DNA of 30,297 nt from Bigelowiella natans CCMP2755 (Eukaryota; Cercozoa; Chlorarachniophyceae): the NCBI GenBank assembly GCA_000320545.1, contig ADNK01003004.1:1-30297 (forward strand), in the 5' to 3' direction. The notes below the pieces were generated by a model that was not told the origin of the DNA, did not search any database, and saw only the letters and a list, made by a program, of their open reading frames with translations. The translations under genes were made by a program, and so were the position numbers. Shown here piece by piece: positions 19,411 to 28,815 of this stretch (within the stretch, counting starts at the first letter, position 1; the number at the start of each line of letters is the position of its first letter).

Positions 19411-20810
19411 CGCTGATGCTTCCAAGATTCTCTAACAGTTACTCAAATTTTATTGAAACATTGTACATATAGAATGTAGTATAATAAAGCTTCATTGTGT
19501 GAGCTATTTGCACTAGCTTATGTTAGTAGCCAATAAGCTGGCCTAATCCTGCTGTAGCGCGCGTGAATCGTAAATTATATGTCTTATTATGTTACGATGC
19601 GTTTTGATTGCGGTATTGCGCCTAGACTATAGCTGATGTATGCACCATGATGGCATGCTCGATTATTAGCTTGCAAATGTCAGGGAGGATCACCACATAC
19701 GATACGTACATGTTATACACATGTGTATGTGTATGCACGCGCAATGACTTCCCATCATAGAATATTAGATATTATTAGACCTACTGAACAACAAAAAATA
19801 ATGGAAAAAATAAAATCAGCCAGCTTATATGATTACTGTGTAGACACGATCATGATCTGATCTCTGGCACATGTATACATGTCTAGATGTGCATGCACAT
19901 GTAAGTACGCGTGTAGCGAGCAACTAAAGAACGCTCAAGTATCATAAGTGTGCACAATCTAGGTGCTGTATAGCTGCATAGAGAACCACTAGTGCATTCA
20001 TCGGTGTCTGAGCTATATTGAAAGCTACATGCAGATAGCTGTGTGGGCTAACTAGCTAGCTTTGTGCTTGTTGATGCTGCAGCCTGGTGTAAAATGCGCC
20101 ATAATACAGCACAGGATATGCATGCAGAGAATTTCTGCACAATGAACATAATAGTTAATGGACTTCATAAAAATCTAATGTACTTCTGACTTATTTACAT
20201 GCAATGCATTTCAAAACCCATGTTGTATGCGTGCTTCAATCCGCTTGAGCACCTGCGTACGTACGTGCGCTAGACATTTGCATTTGGTCTCTAAGTCAAG
20301 TTCTTCCCAACATTCTTCTAGACATTCGCATATGGTCTCAAGTTCTTCCTGACTTCATCTATAAAAAAGCTTTAAGAGCATATAATCGTCGATCAATAAA
20401 AAGCAACAACATTTCCGCAAAAAGCTGCTCCTATGAAACCGCACAGCTACGCACTAAGCGTAGCGACACTAAAGCGAGGCCGTCCATGCTTTCACCGCCA
20501 CAACAAACTGACAAAGTAAGACTGGAAGAATTACGGCCTCTAAGTTTCTGTTTGACTCTGATTTGCAAGATTCAGCCTCTGCGTCTTACATTCATATTGT
20601 GCAGCGAGGAGCTGGAAAGCACCTTCGCTTGAATGTCACAAACACAGTTTTTCGCCCCCACGCACTGCCCAAGAGTGCAGCATTGCTATACTATTAATTA
20701 ATATACAGGCAATTCTCTTTAGGACGTTCAGTCGGAGCCAGCAAAAGAACAAGAACATGTAAATATATAAATGTACAAATGTTCTCAGGCAAAAACGTGT
20801 GTGTGTGTGT

Positions 20811-20854
<44 letters not shown>

Positions 20855-20864
20855 AAGGACTTAA
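19411..20864. other. Convergent AT-rich spacer
   Basis: About 1.45 kb rich in short palindromes built from ATGCAT, TGCATGCACATG, ACATGTATACATGT and AGCTAGCT (notably 19705-19745 and 19868-19905). A pair of related 18-25 bp segments around 20270 and 20320 share GACATT(T/C)GCAT(T/A)TGGTCTC. No coding exon or tRNA is supported. A (GT)n-(TA)n compound microsatellite lies at 20797-20850. Confidence 0.5.
20797..20850. repeat. (GT)n-(TA)n compound microsatellite
   Basis: (GT)8 followed by about 18 TA units, 15 bases beyond the stop codon of the minus-strand zinc-knuckle gene. Confidence 0.95.
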
Positions 20865-21259
20865 TTATATTTTCTGCTGCTGCTGCTGCTCTTGAACAGT
20901 CTCCCGGTGAATAGCCAAGGAAGAGGCGATTGGGGAGGATGCCGTGGCGATTAGATTAACTTCATTTATCATTGCTATGGTGGTGCGCCGCATCTTCCGT
21001 TCCGACGCCTTCTCCGGCTGTGCGAAATGGGGATTTGACTGTGCGTAACCCCCCCCCCCAAGACCTATTGTAGAGCCGAATCGATGCTGTTCAAACTCTA
21101 CTGGGTGTTCGTTGTTCTTACTAGGAGCATGCGAGGTAACATTTCCAACGCCCTCGAAACGCTGCAAACCGTCCCTCCTATTGCCTCTGTTTCTGCCAAC
21201 GCTGCTGCTGCGACTGCTGCTGCTGGAAGCCCGCCCCTCTCCTCTTCCCATTATATACT

Positions 21260-21290
<31 letters not shown>

Positions 21291-21786
21291 GGGAAGGGGG
21301 GGGGGGGGGAGATACAACATCGTGAATATCAAGTCGCAGATTCGAAAACAAATAAAAATTATCGCTATTGTTTTCCCGGGTAAAGCTTCATCACCATTGA
21401 GTTCTCATTGATGTTCCCGTGCATATTGCTGGTCGTCCGATTGCTGCTGTCGGTAGGCGCCATGCTGTTCATCATCCGTATCCGTAGCCGCTTCTCACAC
21501 TGTGCGAAGTGGATCTCGTGCTCCTCTCTGGAAACAAACACCCCAGGGCAAAACCAAGCAACACCGCAGCAAAGAACGCAATCACATCATGCGGGAACGG
21601 ATTGCTGCTCTCAGAAAGAGGTGAATGAGGGAATGTAGAGAGCATCTTCGGTGTCCCCCTGGTCACTCGAGTGTTTGTGCCATTTTTTATCCTGTTTGCG
21701 TAGCGCTCGGCCGGGCGGAAGAGTCGATCTCCGCTCACATACATTCCCCCAAAGGAAGGATAGAGATGTGGTGGCGATAAATGATT

Positions 21787-21820
<34 letters not shown>

Positions 21821-22032
21821 GGATGAGGATGATGAGGATGTGCTATTATGCTCCACCTGTTATCAAATGCTACACCACAGAAATTACAACATCGCTCCAC
21901 CACGTTGTGCTGCCTCTGTTTACAAAGAGAGAGCGAGAATAGGGAAAGGGGGGGGGAGCACTGATGAAGGGAAGATGATTGAATCACTTGGGGAACGGAC
22001 GGGGGGGGGGGGGGGGGGTAGGACGAGTACAT
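20865..22032 (-). CDS. Zinc-knuckle (C2H2/C2HC-like) protein with low-complexity tail
   Basis: Three predicted exons in phase: 22032-21857, 21527-21395 and 21257-20865, giving 233 residues. The N-terminus is MYSSY followed by a proline run (encoded by a G-run on the plus strand). At about residues 46-70, VVERCCNFCGVAFDN joins across the intron to EEHEIHFAQCEKRLR. This is a single C-x2-C ... H-x2-H/C zinc-binding unit resembling TRAF-like or C2HC knuckles. The remainder is Ser/Arg/Gly-rich (EGRASSSSSRSSSVGRNRGN), then ordinary sequence, and ends in a Gln run encoded by CAG repeats before a TAA stop. Exon 3 is preceded on the transcript strand by poly-C plus a (CT)n microsatellite and CAG. Function unknown; nucleic-acid binding is an inference. 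It ends up only 130 bp downstream of the C2H2 gene on the same strand. Confidence 0.55.
21261..21309. repeat. (GA)n plus poly-G tract serving as a polypyrimidine tract on the minus strand
   Basis: (GA)n with one AAA interruption, followed by GGGGAAGGGGGGGGGGGGG. Read on the minus strand it is C-run + (CT)n leading straight into the CAG acceptor at 21260-21258. Confidence 0.9.
21787..21840. repeat. (GAT)n trinucleotide repeat
   Basis: About 14 GAT units plus GAG/GAT variants in the intron between zinc-knuckle exons 1 and 2. Confidence 0.9.
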
Positions 22033-22161
22033 TCTGCGTGGAAATGTAAGAAACTGTGGAATTGTATGGGCGTTTTGATATCTCTTCAATATAACAAACG
22101 ACTCAAGTACCGACTACGCGAATCGTCTTAGCTGAGAATGGCTACTGATAGTTGTCATTTA

Positions 22162-22490
22162 TTATTGATGTTCTTCGAGTTGTAGGTCGTACCAATCTAT
22201 GCGTCTGTAACTTTCCCCATATCGAGTAGGAGCGGCCGCATATTCTGATTCGAAGGGACAAAAATCGTTAATCCCGTGCGAACCGTTATCACTCCATGGA
22301 AAAAAGAATATTAGGTTAAATCGCCGAAGAATCTTGTTCTGCAACGCGATGTGATTGACGATATCGTGAGGATGCGCGACAGCATTGCAATGGCTCTTGT
22401 TTCTAATAATATATGGACGCAATCTAACACTATTTTTTTAATTTTTAATTAATCGCTGCTATCACATGTCTCTCGCATATATTCATATAC

Positions 22491-22531
<41 letters not shown>

Positions 22532-23208
22532 TATGAATATATGCGCGTTCAGCTTACGTGCAGTTGAAGGAGCGATGTGTCCCATGCGTCCTCATATGGG
22601 TATCACGATTTTGCTTCATTCTGGTTAATGCGATTGGGAGGTTGGATAGGAGGGGGGGGGGAAGGACGTAAGAGGGAACAGGTACGGCTTCTCAGCGAAA
22701 TTCATTTATATAAAATATATGTATTGTATCAACAAATTCGTGCATCATGAGATGCATGCTTCTTTTTGTTTGAGTGTGTTTGTGCTCGTGCTTGCGTGTG
22801 TGTGTGTTATGCGCGCGCGCGCACGCGCGCGTAGAGGCATATATGAGCATCTCCTCAAAAAACACAGGGAATATGAAGACTTACGTAAATCGTCTCTTGC
22901 AGATAAAACAACCGAACGGCTTTATCTTCATATGCACCCTGATTGGTAAAGAGCGAGAGATTAGATTCTCTGCTACATGGCCAGCACACTGAATAGCACG
23001 GGCAGCGCACGCCTTTGTGTTTCTCACGATAAACGGAACAACATCCGATCATAGACAAGCCAATACGAATGCATGGGGGCTGGGATACCGGAAATGAATC
23101 TGCAGATTTCCTTTCAAGTTGAAGGCGTACTTGCACACCTGCGCGTCGTCAAACATCATCGAGGTTTAGACGCAAGGAATAACGGACTTCGGTTAGGTAG
23201 TGGTGAAC

Positions 23209-23246
<38 letters not shown>

Positions 23247-23496
23247 CTCTTTCCCTTTCCCTCTCCCTCTTTTAAGACTTCGTCGCCATTGAAAGCGCGA
23301 GCAAGAGGCTTCTTATAAGTGAAAGAAATCGAAGAAAACATGTTAGAAGAAAGAAAGAAGAAGTGGATTTTCAGCCAATCCCTTTCCTCCGCCCATCACT
23401 CACAATCAACACAAAAATACACCACATTCGTTCTCGCATGCGTTACCGCGCACACATAAGGACGCTGCCCCGTATGCATCTTGACATGTCTGCAAC

Positions 23497-23529
<33 letters not shown>

Positions 23530-23755
23530 GCCTTATCGCATGTACCGAGCGTACGTTTGCCTGTAAAGCTGCTGCTTCTCATCGATGTATCTAAACCACC
23601 ACGCACCTCTTTAGATTGAACCGGAAGTTGAAGGTTCTACACAGTAACAACATTGAGCAAGATGGGATTATCAAGTAAGTACACGCTGCAACGTGCTCAA
23701 GAAAAAAAAAAATAAATAAAACTTCACTGTGATCAGCTTGCCGTTGTCCAAACCG

Positions 23756-23790
<35 letters not shown>

Positions 23791-25120
23791 CTATTACTAT
23801 TATTGTCATCATTTGTAACTTCATTGGTGAGGGGGACAGGGAGGGGGGTTGTGTGCTTGGTTCTAGAGCACCGACCGATTACACAGCTTGCAGCTATACT
23901 TTCCAGAGTCATGTACAAATCTGAACGACCGCAAATCACAATTATTGAGAATCTATAGCTAGACATGTTTGCGTGGTTCAAACAAGGAGGGTTCTAGAGG
24001 AGACGGTAGTATCCACAGGACCGTCATTATCACCAACATTATCATCAGAACTAGCCCCAGCCTGGTACTACAAACAGAGCCAATGGCAGCAGCGGCGGCG
24101 CCATTACTATCACTCTCGAAATTACCGATGTGTCATCAGATGACCACGCTTCATAAAACTTGCCTGGCATATAGAGCACGAATATGGCCGATCGCGCTGT
24201 GATAGCACCACCGATAGCTTGTAAGCTTTACGTCACAACATAGAATACTTAACACCCTACATCTCTCAATAACCCCCCCGCCCCCTTGCTCCCCCCCCCC
24301 TTTTCCTTGCCTCAGTACCTTTGATGGTAATTCAGTTTCATTGGCTGTCAAAGAGAGGTAGGAGGGGAGGGGAGGGAAAACCGACTCCATCATACGCTCA
24401 TAGCGCCTCTTCACTAAGGGCATTTTCTTCAAAAGCTCCGACCGAGTCAAGTTCTGGAGAATCCGCAAGAAACCAAAAAGCAACGCAGGAAGGTGTGCAG
24501 TGTGGATGGATATGAGGGGGATATCATTTTGCGCGCCGCTGTCTGTAACTGTAGTAGTTAGTCATATTTGCTGTACGATCATGCTTACTATTGTCGCGAA
24601 GTTGTTGTAAGGAGGAGAGTAGAGAAAAACGAAAAAAAAATAACTATAAATCCTTTGTCCTCTTCCTCTTCTTCTTCGTCCTCAATTTTACCACTTTCTC
24701 CGAGCCCACTTCCGGGTACGCACTCGCCTTCGGGCGACCACGAGGAAGCGATCGCCACCTATCATCACAGGTGCAAAGCAGGATATAGCCATTAGCAGTG
24801 AGGACTTCAAACTTGAAGCTGATTTTTACGGCAGGGACGCAAATGGGACTGCGAGCGCGCGCGCTCATTCCAAAAGGAAAAGATATGGATAGGAAGACAG
24901 AGAGAGGGGAGGGGGAGAAGACGGGATGGATGCCAATATAGTATGTCTCAAGGACACGCGAAATATCTCAAAGGGGAGACGTATAGAGAAGGTCTCTGTA
25001 ATAATGCTATTCTCACATCGGAACGGCACTGCCAATGAGCTGCAGCCTGCTTCGATTCTGCCCCAGCAATTCCGGCATATTCATGGAATTATCGACCTGC
25101 GTTATGGAACACACACAATC

Positions 25121-25158
<38 letters not shown>

Positions 25159-25170
25159 GCGCGCGCGCGC

Positions 25171-25243
<73 letters not shown>

Positions 25244-25371
25244 TATATACACGCGCGCGCCGTTTTAAAATGATTGGGGGCTGTTTAACGTTTTGATGTC
25301 CGTGGACGTGTGCGGTGGCTGACCATGATATCTTCGTCGAAGGAGGATATCGGCCTCACTTGCCTGGGCAT
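22162..25371 (-). CDS. Four-finger C2H2 zinc-finger protein, fingers split by introns
   Basis: Twelve predicted exons keep phase throughout: 25371-25324, 24758-24692, 24453-24415, 24344-24319, 24196-24126, 23920-23876, 23636-23607, 23489-23447, 23138-23089, 22938-22885, 22761-22734 and 22395-22162 (244 residues). After a short N-terminus and an acidic linker come four C2H2 fingers. The ligands are C67/C70/H83/H87 ([12 protein letters not shown]...), C94/C97/H110/H114, C122/C125/H138/H142 (RPYVCAVCKYAF...) and C150/C153/H165/H169. Linkers include HTGQRPY, close to the classic TGEKP linker. Such fingers bind DNA or RNA in the nucleus. Finger 4 has 11 rather than 12 residues between Cys and His. 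Seven introns fall inside fingers, three of them exons of only 26-30 nt. The tail ([20 protein letters not shown]...LEEHQ) is of no known type and ends with TAA. The first two exons are the least certain; the finger exons are strong. Confidence 0.75.
22474..22545. repeat. 72-bp near-perfect palindrome around a (TA)n core
   Basis: A 19-bp left arm (22474-22492, CGCATATATTCATATACTA) is matched exactly by its reverse complement at 22527-22545. The interior is (TA)n, itself self-complementary apart from one TATG, so the whole block can fold as one long hairpin or cruciform. It lies in the last intron of the C2H2 gene. Confidence 0.9.
23210..23250. repeat. (CT)n microsatellite
   Basis: About 17 CT units in the C2H2-gene intron between the exons at 23138 and 23447. 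Confidence 0.95.
23494..23530. repeat. (CAA)n trinucleotide repeat abutting a splice acceptor
   Basis: About 11 CAA units. On the minus strand this is (GTT)n running into GTGTTGCAG, the acceptor of the 43-nt exon 23489-23447 of the C2H2 gene. Confidence 0.95.
23756..23790. repeat. (CAT)n trinucleotide repeat
   Basis: About 11 CAT units in the C2H2 intron between the exons ending at 23876 and starting at 23636. It reads as an Asp run on the minus strand, but there it lies in an intron. Confidence 0.9.
25107..25260. repeat. (CA)n/(GC)n/(CT)n/(CA)n compound microsatellite
   Basis: (CA)n, a GCGCGCGC block, (CT)7, a second long (CA)n and a final GCGCGCGC block run in sequence within the first intron of the C2H2 gene. 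Alternating purine-pyrimidine CA/GC tracts are prone to Z-DNA. Confidence 0.95.
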
Positions 25372-25844
25372 TACGTCATTTATCTCAGTCAAACTAGCGT
25401 AACCGATGAGCCACCCAAGGGTTCAGAAAACACAAAAAAATGAAAGAACGAACGTGATAGTCGCGGTTGCCCGAGATGCGTTGGCGGCTGCTCTGGGGAT
25501 GGCGGGCCTTCCTGTTCAATGTGCAAATTGTAGCGGCAGAGACGTCGAGCAGGTTAGAAACACTGGTATATGAAGCGGTGAGAAAGTATATAAACAAGTG
25601 ATGGGAGCAGGGGTAAAGGCGGGAGGGTTAGGGGAGCTCTCTCCATCATGGCGCATTTAAGAGCAGAAGCCGTTCTGTGAGGAATCGGGCAGCCGGCACG
25701 TGGACGCCATCTTCCGGTTTTTGTATGTGCGACAATTATTTATCGAGATGAAACCCAAAAGTGGGTTGCGAAACAATGGGAAACTACGTCATACCACATT
25801 CGATGGCAATTTTTCATTAGCGACAATGAATTATTAACCATGCT
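25372..25844. promoter_or_regulatory. Divergent intergenic region: C2H2 gene (-) and U-box/kelch gene (+)
   Basis: About 470 bp separate the two predicted start codons. It should contain both promoters. No clear TATA or known element; a purine-rich run GGGCGGGAGGGTTAGGGG lies near 25618-25637. A 67-codon minus frame at 25394-25597 has no features and is not called. Confidence 0.35.
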
Positions 25845-27956
25845 ATGAGTAAAATGGAACGATATTCACAAATTCGCACGTTTCGGGTGCCGTTTCCAAG
25901 CATAGGGATACACCGAGATACGAGTATTGTCCAGTCTCTAAAAGAAGAGTTGGCTTTACGCACGATGGAGGTGGGAGATGGGGAGCTCAAGGACGTTCCC
26001 TCTGATTACTTATGCCCCATCTCGCATGAGTTGATGAAGAACCCGACTGTCAATGAGGTAGGGTAGACATATGATTACGAGAGCATCGTGGGGTGGTATG
26101 CGCTCGGGCACAGGACCGACCCACTGACCCAGCAAACGATTCAGAACTTACATATTCTCATCCCCAATCATAACGTGAGGGGCAAGATCCAAGAGTGGGT
26201 CCAACGCTATCCGGAGATGCAGAGGAGGAGAATGGAGAAGTTCGATTTCGAGACTGCGTGCAAGATCTATGCTCATGACCACTAAGCCAAGGCTCAGAAG
26301 CAGCAGCAGCAGCAACAGCGCGCAAACCTCATTGGTGAGGAAGAAAAGGACCGGGAGGAGGACAGGAAAAACGTCGATCAGAACTCACGGCATCCCGAGA
26401 ACTGGACTGAAGAGAAGATGGCTTCGTTTGTCGGTGGGTTAGGCCGCGGTGCCATTTGGCAGGGTTATGCGGAATTGTGCGTGCGAGAGTGCATCGATGG
26501 ATCGACTTTGCTCAACGCTGAGCTAAACGATCTGGTGAAATACGGCATCAAGGAAATACACGCCCGCACGATGTTGAAGAAGGTGAAACAGGCCGCTGGT
26601 GTTAAAGACAGTTCTACTAATGCGGTAGCCGCCGTAGCTGTAGCCATGCCTCCAGTCCCCGAAGATACTGAGCGCCTGGACTTGTGCGAAAGTCACATAG
26701 AGCTTCTGCAGAGCTGCGAGACGAAGATTCGAGAGGCCAAGGGAAAACTCTCTGAGCAGGAGGCATCAGAGCTAGAAAGGGTCAAGAGCGAGTTCAAGCT
26801 CATAAGAGAACACATCGACGGCGAAGAGCTCCGGGTGACCGAGGTCATCACCGCTGAAGCTAGGAAGATGCACTCGGTGCTAGATGACGCCCTAAACACC
26901 GTTCGTAACAACACAGAGAAGTTCAAAGAAAAGGAGCGCCAGCTGCAGCAGACGATTCGAAGCACGACGAGCTGGTCCGATACGAAGAAGAGAACTGCTG
27001 AGATCGTCAAGATTACCCAGAGTGTCCTGGAGAAGCTCCAGCCTTACATTGTTACTCCTCCTGTCGTAGCTGTGAAATTTTCGGAGGCATGTGCACCGTT
27101 GTTCACCGGGTGCAACCTCGCCAGGGTGCAGATAATCCGTCCAACGATTGAGGACCGGTTTACTATCGAGTCAGCTACGAGGAAACTCAAACGACTGCAG
27201 GAGCACAAGGAGTTTCTTGCGTCGCAAGCATGGTCCATTTCGATCGCGCCGATGCAGAGCAAGCGAAGCAGTGTCGCAGCCTGCGTGCACGGCGACAGGA
27301 TGTACGCGGTCGGAGGTCATGACGGGAGCTCCAACTTAAACACCGTGGAATGCTACGATTTCAAGGCCAAGAGTTGGAGCTACATCGCGCCGATGAAGAG
27401 CAAGCGATGCGGTTTCGCGGCCTGCGTGCACGGCGACAAGCTCTACGCGGTCGGGGGTCATGACGGGAGCTCCAGATTGAACACCGTGGAGTGTTACGAT
27501 TTTGAGGCCAAGAGCTGGAGCTACATCGCGCCGATGAAGAGCAAGCGATACAATGTCGCGGCCTGTGTGCTCGGCGACAAGCTCTACGCGGTCGGGGGTC
27601 ATGACGGGAGCTCCAGATTGAACACCGTGGAGTGTTACGATTTTGAGGCCAAGAGCTGGAGCTACATCGCGCCGATGAAGAGCAAGCGATACAATGTCGC
27701 GGCCTGTGTGCTCGGCGACAAGCTCTACGCGGTCGGGGGTCATGACGGGAGCTCCTTTTTGAACACCGTGGAGTGTTACGATTTTGAGGCCAAGAGCTGG
27801 AGCTACATCGCGCCGATGCAGATCAAGCGATACAGTGTCGCGGCCTGCGTTCACGGCGGCCACCTCTTCGCAGTTGGTAGCAAGAATGACGATAATGGAA
27901 CCTTCGACACCGTGGAGATTTTGCCTTGTGTTTTCAAAGCAAGCAACAACAGCTAG
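25845..27956 (+). CDS. U-box / SAM / coiled-coil / kelch protein; one frame broken by two stops (possible pseudogene)
   Basis: One frame of 703 codons needs no intron, unlike every neighbour. The order is: N-terminus; U-box at about 52-125 (SDYLCPISHELMKNP, later TYDYESIVGW and DPLTQQTI), the E2-binding fold of E3 ubiquitin ligases; a Gln-rich, acidic linker; SAM domain at about 187-255 (TEEKMASFVGGLGRGAIWQG, DGSTLLNAELNDLVKYGI); coiled coil at about 270-400; and five kelch repeats from about 472 (YAVGGHDGSS...NTVECYDF), a substrate-binding propeller blade type. As a whole it would be a substrate-recruiting E3 ligase. Two codons break it: TAG at 26064-26066 (residue 74, in VG*TY, where U-boxes often have Gln) and TAA at 26283-26285 (residue 147, before a Gln run). 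Each is one C-to-T change from a Gln codon. The 512-codon part from ATG 26418 is intact and could be used alone, without the U-box. Terminal stop TAG. Five blades are fewer than a closed propeller usually has. Confidence 0.75.
27258..27860 (+). repeat. Tandem 141-bp kelch repeats
   Basis: Four full units begin at 27258, 27399, 27540 and 27681, followed by a diverged partial fifth. The unit length is exactly 141 bp (47 residues). Units at 27540 and 27681 differ at only about four positions (one codon in GSSR/FLN and the MK/MQ position). Such near-identity points to recent duplication or gene conversion. Confidence 0.95.
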
Positions 27957-28815
27957 ACGCGTCGTGCTAGCGTGATGATCGTGCTGACGTGGCACACATT
28001 TTTTGCACTCACGTGAACATGTTCTTGGAATGCAGACATTTTAGCTGCGTCATTCCGCTTGTTGATCTAGCTAGCTAGTCGTCAATCTCAGTCAACTTTC
28101 TGTCAGTCTTGATTGCAAATATTTTTCTAAATCAATGTGTTAAGCGTTGTTTTGTCATGAATGGGAGCTAAACAGCTACCCGAGAGCGTGTACCGCGTGA
28201 ATGTTAGAGCATTCTAGCATTGCATGCGCTTTGGTCGATCAGGCATCTATCATTACATGCTAGCAAGTTCTAGAAGTTGCATTTGCCCCAATGTTGCATG
28301 AAATCTTGGTCTGTCGAAATCTGCTGCTCTACAATCCCTAATCCTGCTTGTTGTCATTTTGTACACACGATCATATAATGCTAGAATGGCAAAACGCACC
28401 TAAAGTAAATATCATCCAACCCAACGTACGTCTTGCGCAGCGGTTTAATTTCTCAGATTTTGCTGCAAATCATGTATGCCTGCACAAATGATCATTGTTT
28501 CTCTTCCCTTGACTAGTTGATGCAACATAATCACAACTACAACTTGCTAACATCGCTATATGCACATGCACACATTCGACATTTGTTAAATATAAACTTC
28601 ATGCACTCCACACGTCCATTCTACTTCTTCCGCTTTGTGCTTTTCAAATGGCGTTTCATTGTACGGTAAGGCCTCCGAAGGCCCTATATGGAAGATATAA
28701 GAACAAAAAAAAGAAACAACAATGTAAGAATCTGAAGTGAGCGTCCTTTCTTAATTGCTTTGCCAACGGGTTTGGAATCAGTGTTTCTTCAAAACTGAGA
28801 AGGCCATTTGTATGT
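27957..28815. other. AT-rich convergent spacer
   Basis: About 860 bp between the kelch stop and the ankyrin-gene stop. Short palindromes (CTAGCTAGCTAG near 28068, GCATGCTAGC near 28254) and a GGCCTTCGGAGGCC-like hairpin at about 28667-28685 are visible. No exon or tRNA is supported. Confidence 0.5.

Noticed and set aside
21472-22089. 205-codon minus-strand frame containing a His run and a hydrophobic stretch
   Set aside because: Only its first 58 codons after the ATG at 22032 are used. The His run is the (GAT)n repeat in an intron, and the zinc-knuckle reads through only after splicing to 21527.
24568-24868. Overlapping plus frames (Ser run) and a minus frame with a basic tail
   Set aside because: The minus-strand exon 24758-24692 in a third frame keeps phase with the zinc-finger exons; the others have no support.
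25845-27956. Complete reassignment of UAA/UAG to glutamine
   Set aside because: Every Gln read in engB, USP, the membrane protein and the zinc fingers uses CAA/CAG, and engB and USP end at TAG where family members end. Kept only as a partial or leaky hypothesis.
27336-27995. 219-codon minus-strand open frame opposite the kelch repeats
   Set aside because: It is the antisense of GC-rich, 141-bp repeats; its own repetition simply mirrors the kelch units and it has no recognisable domain.
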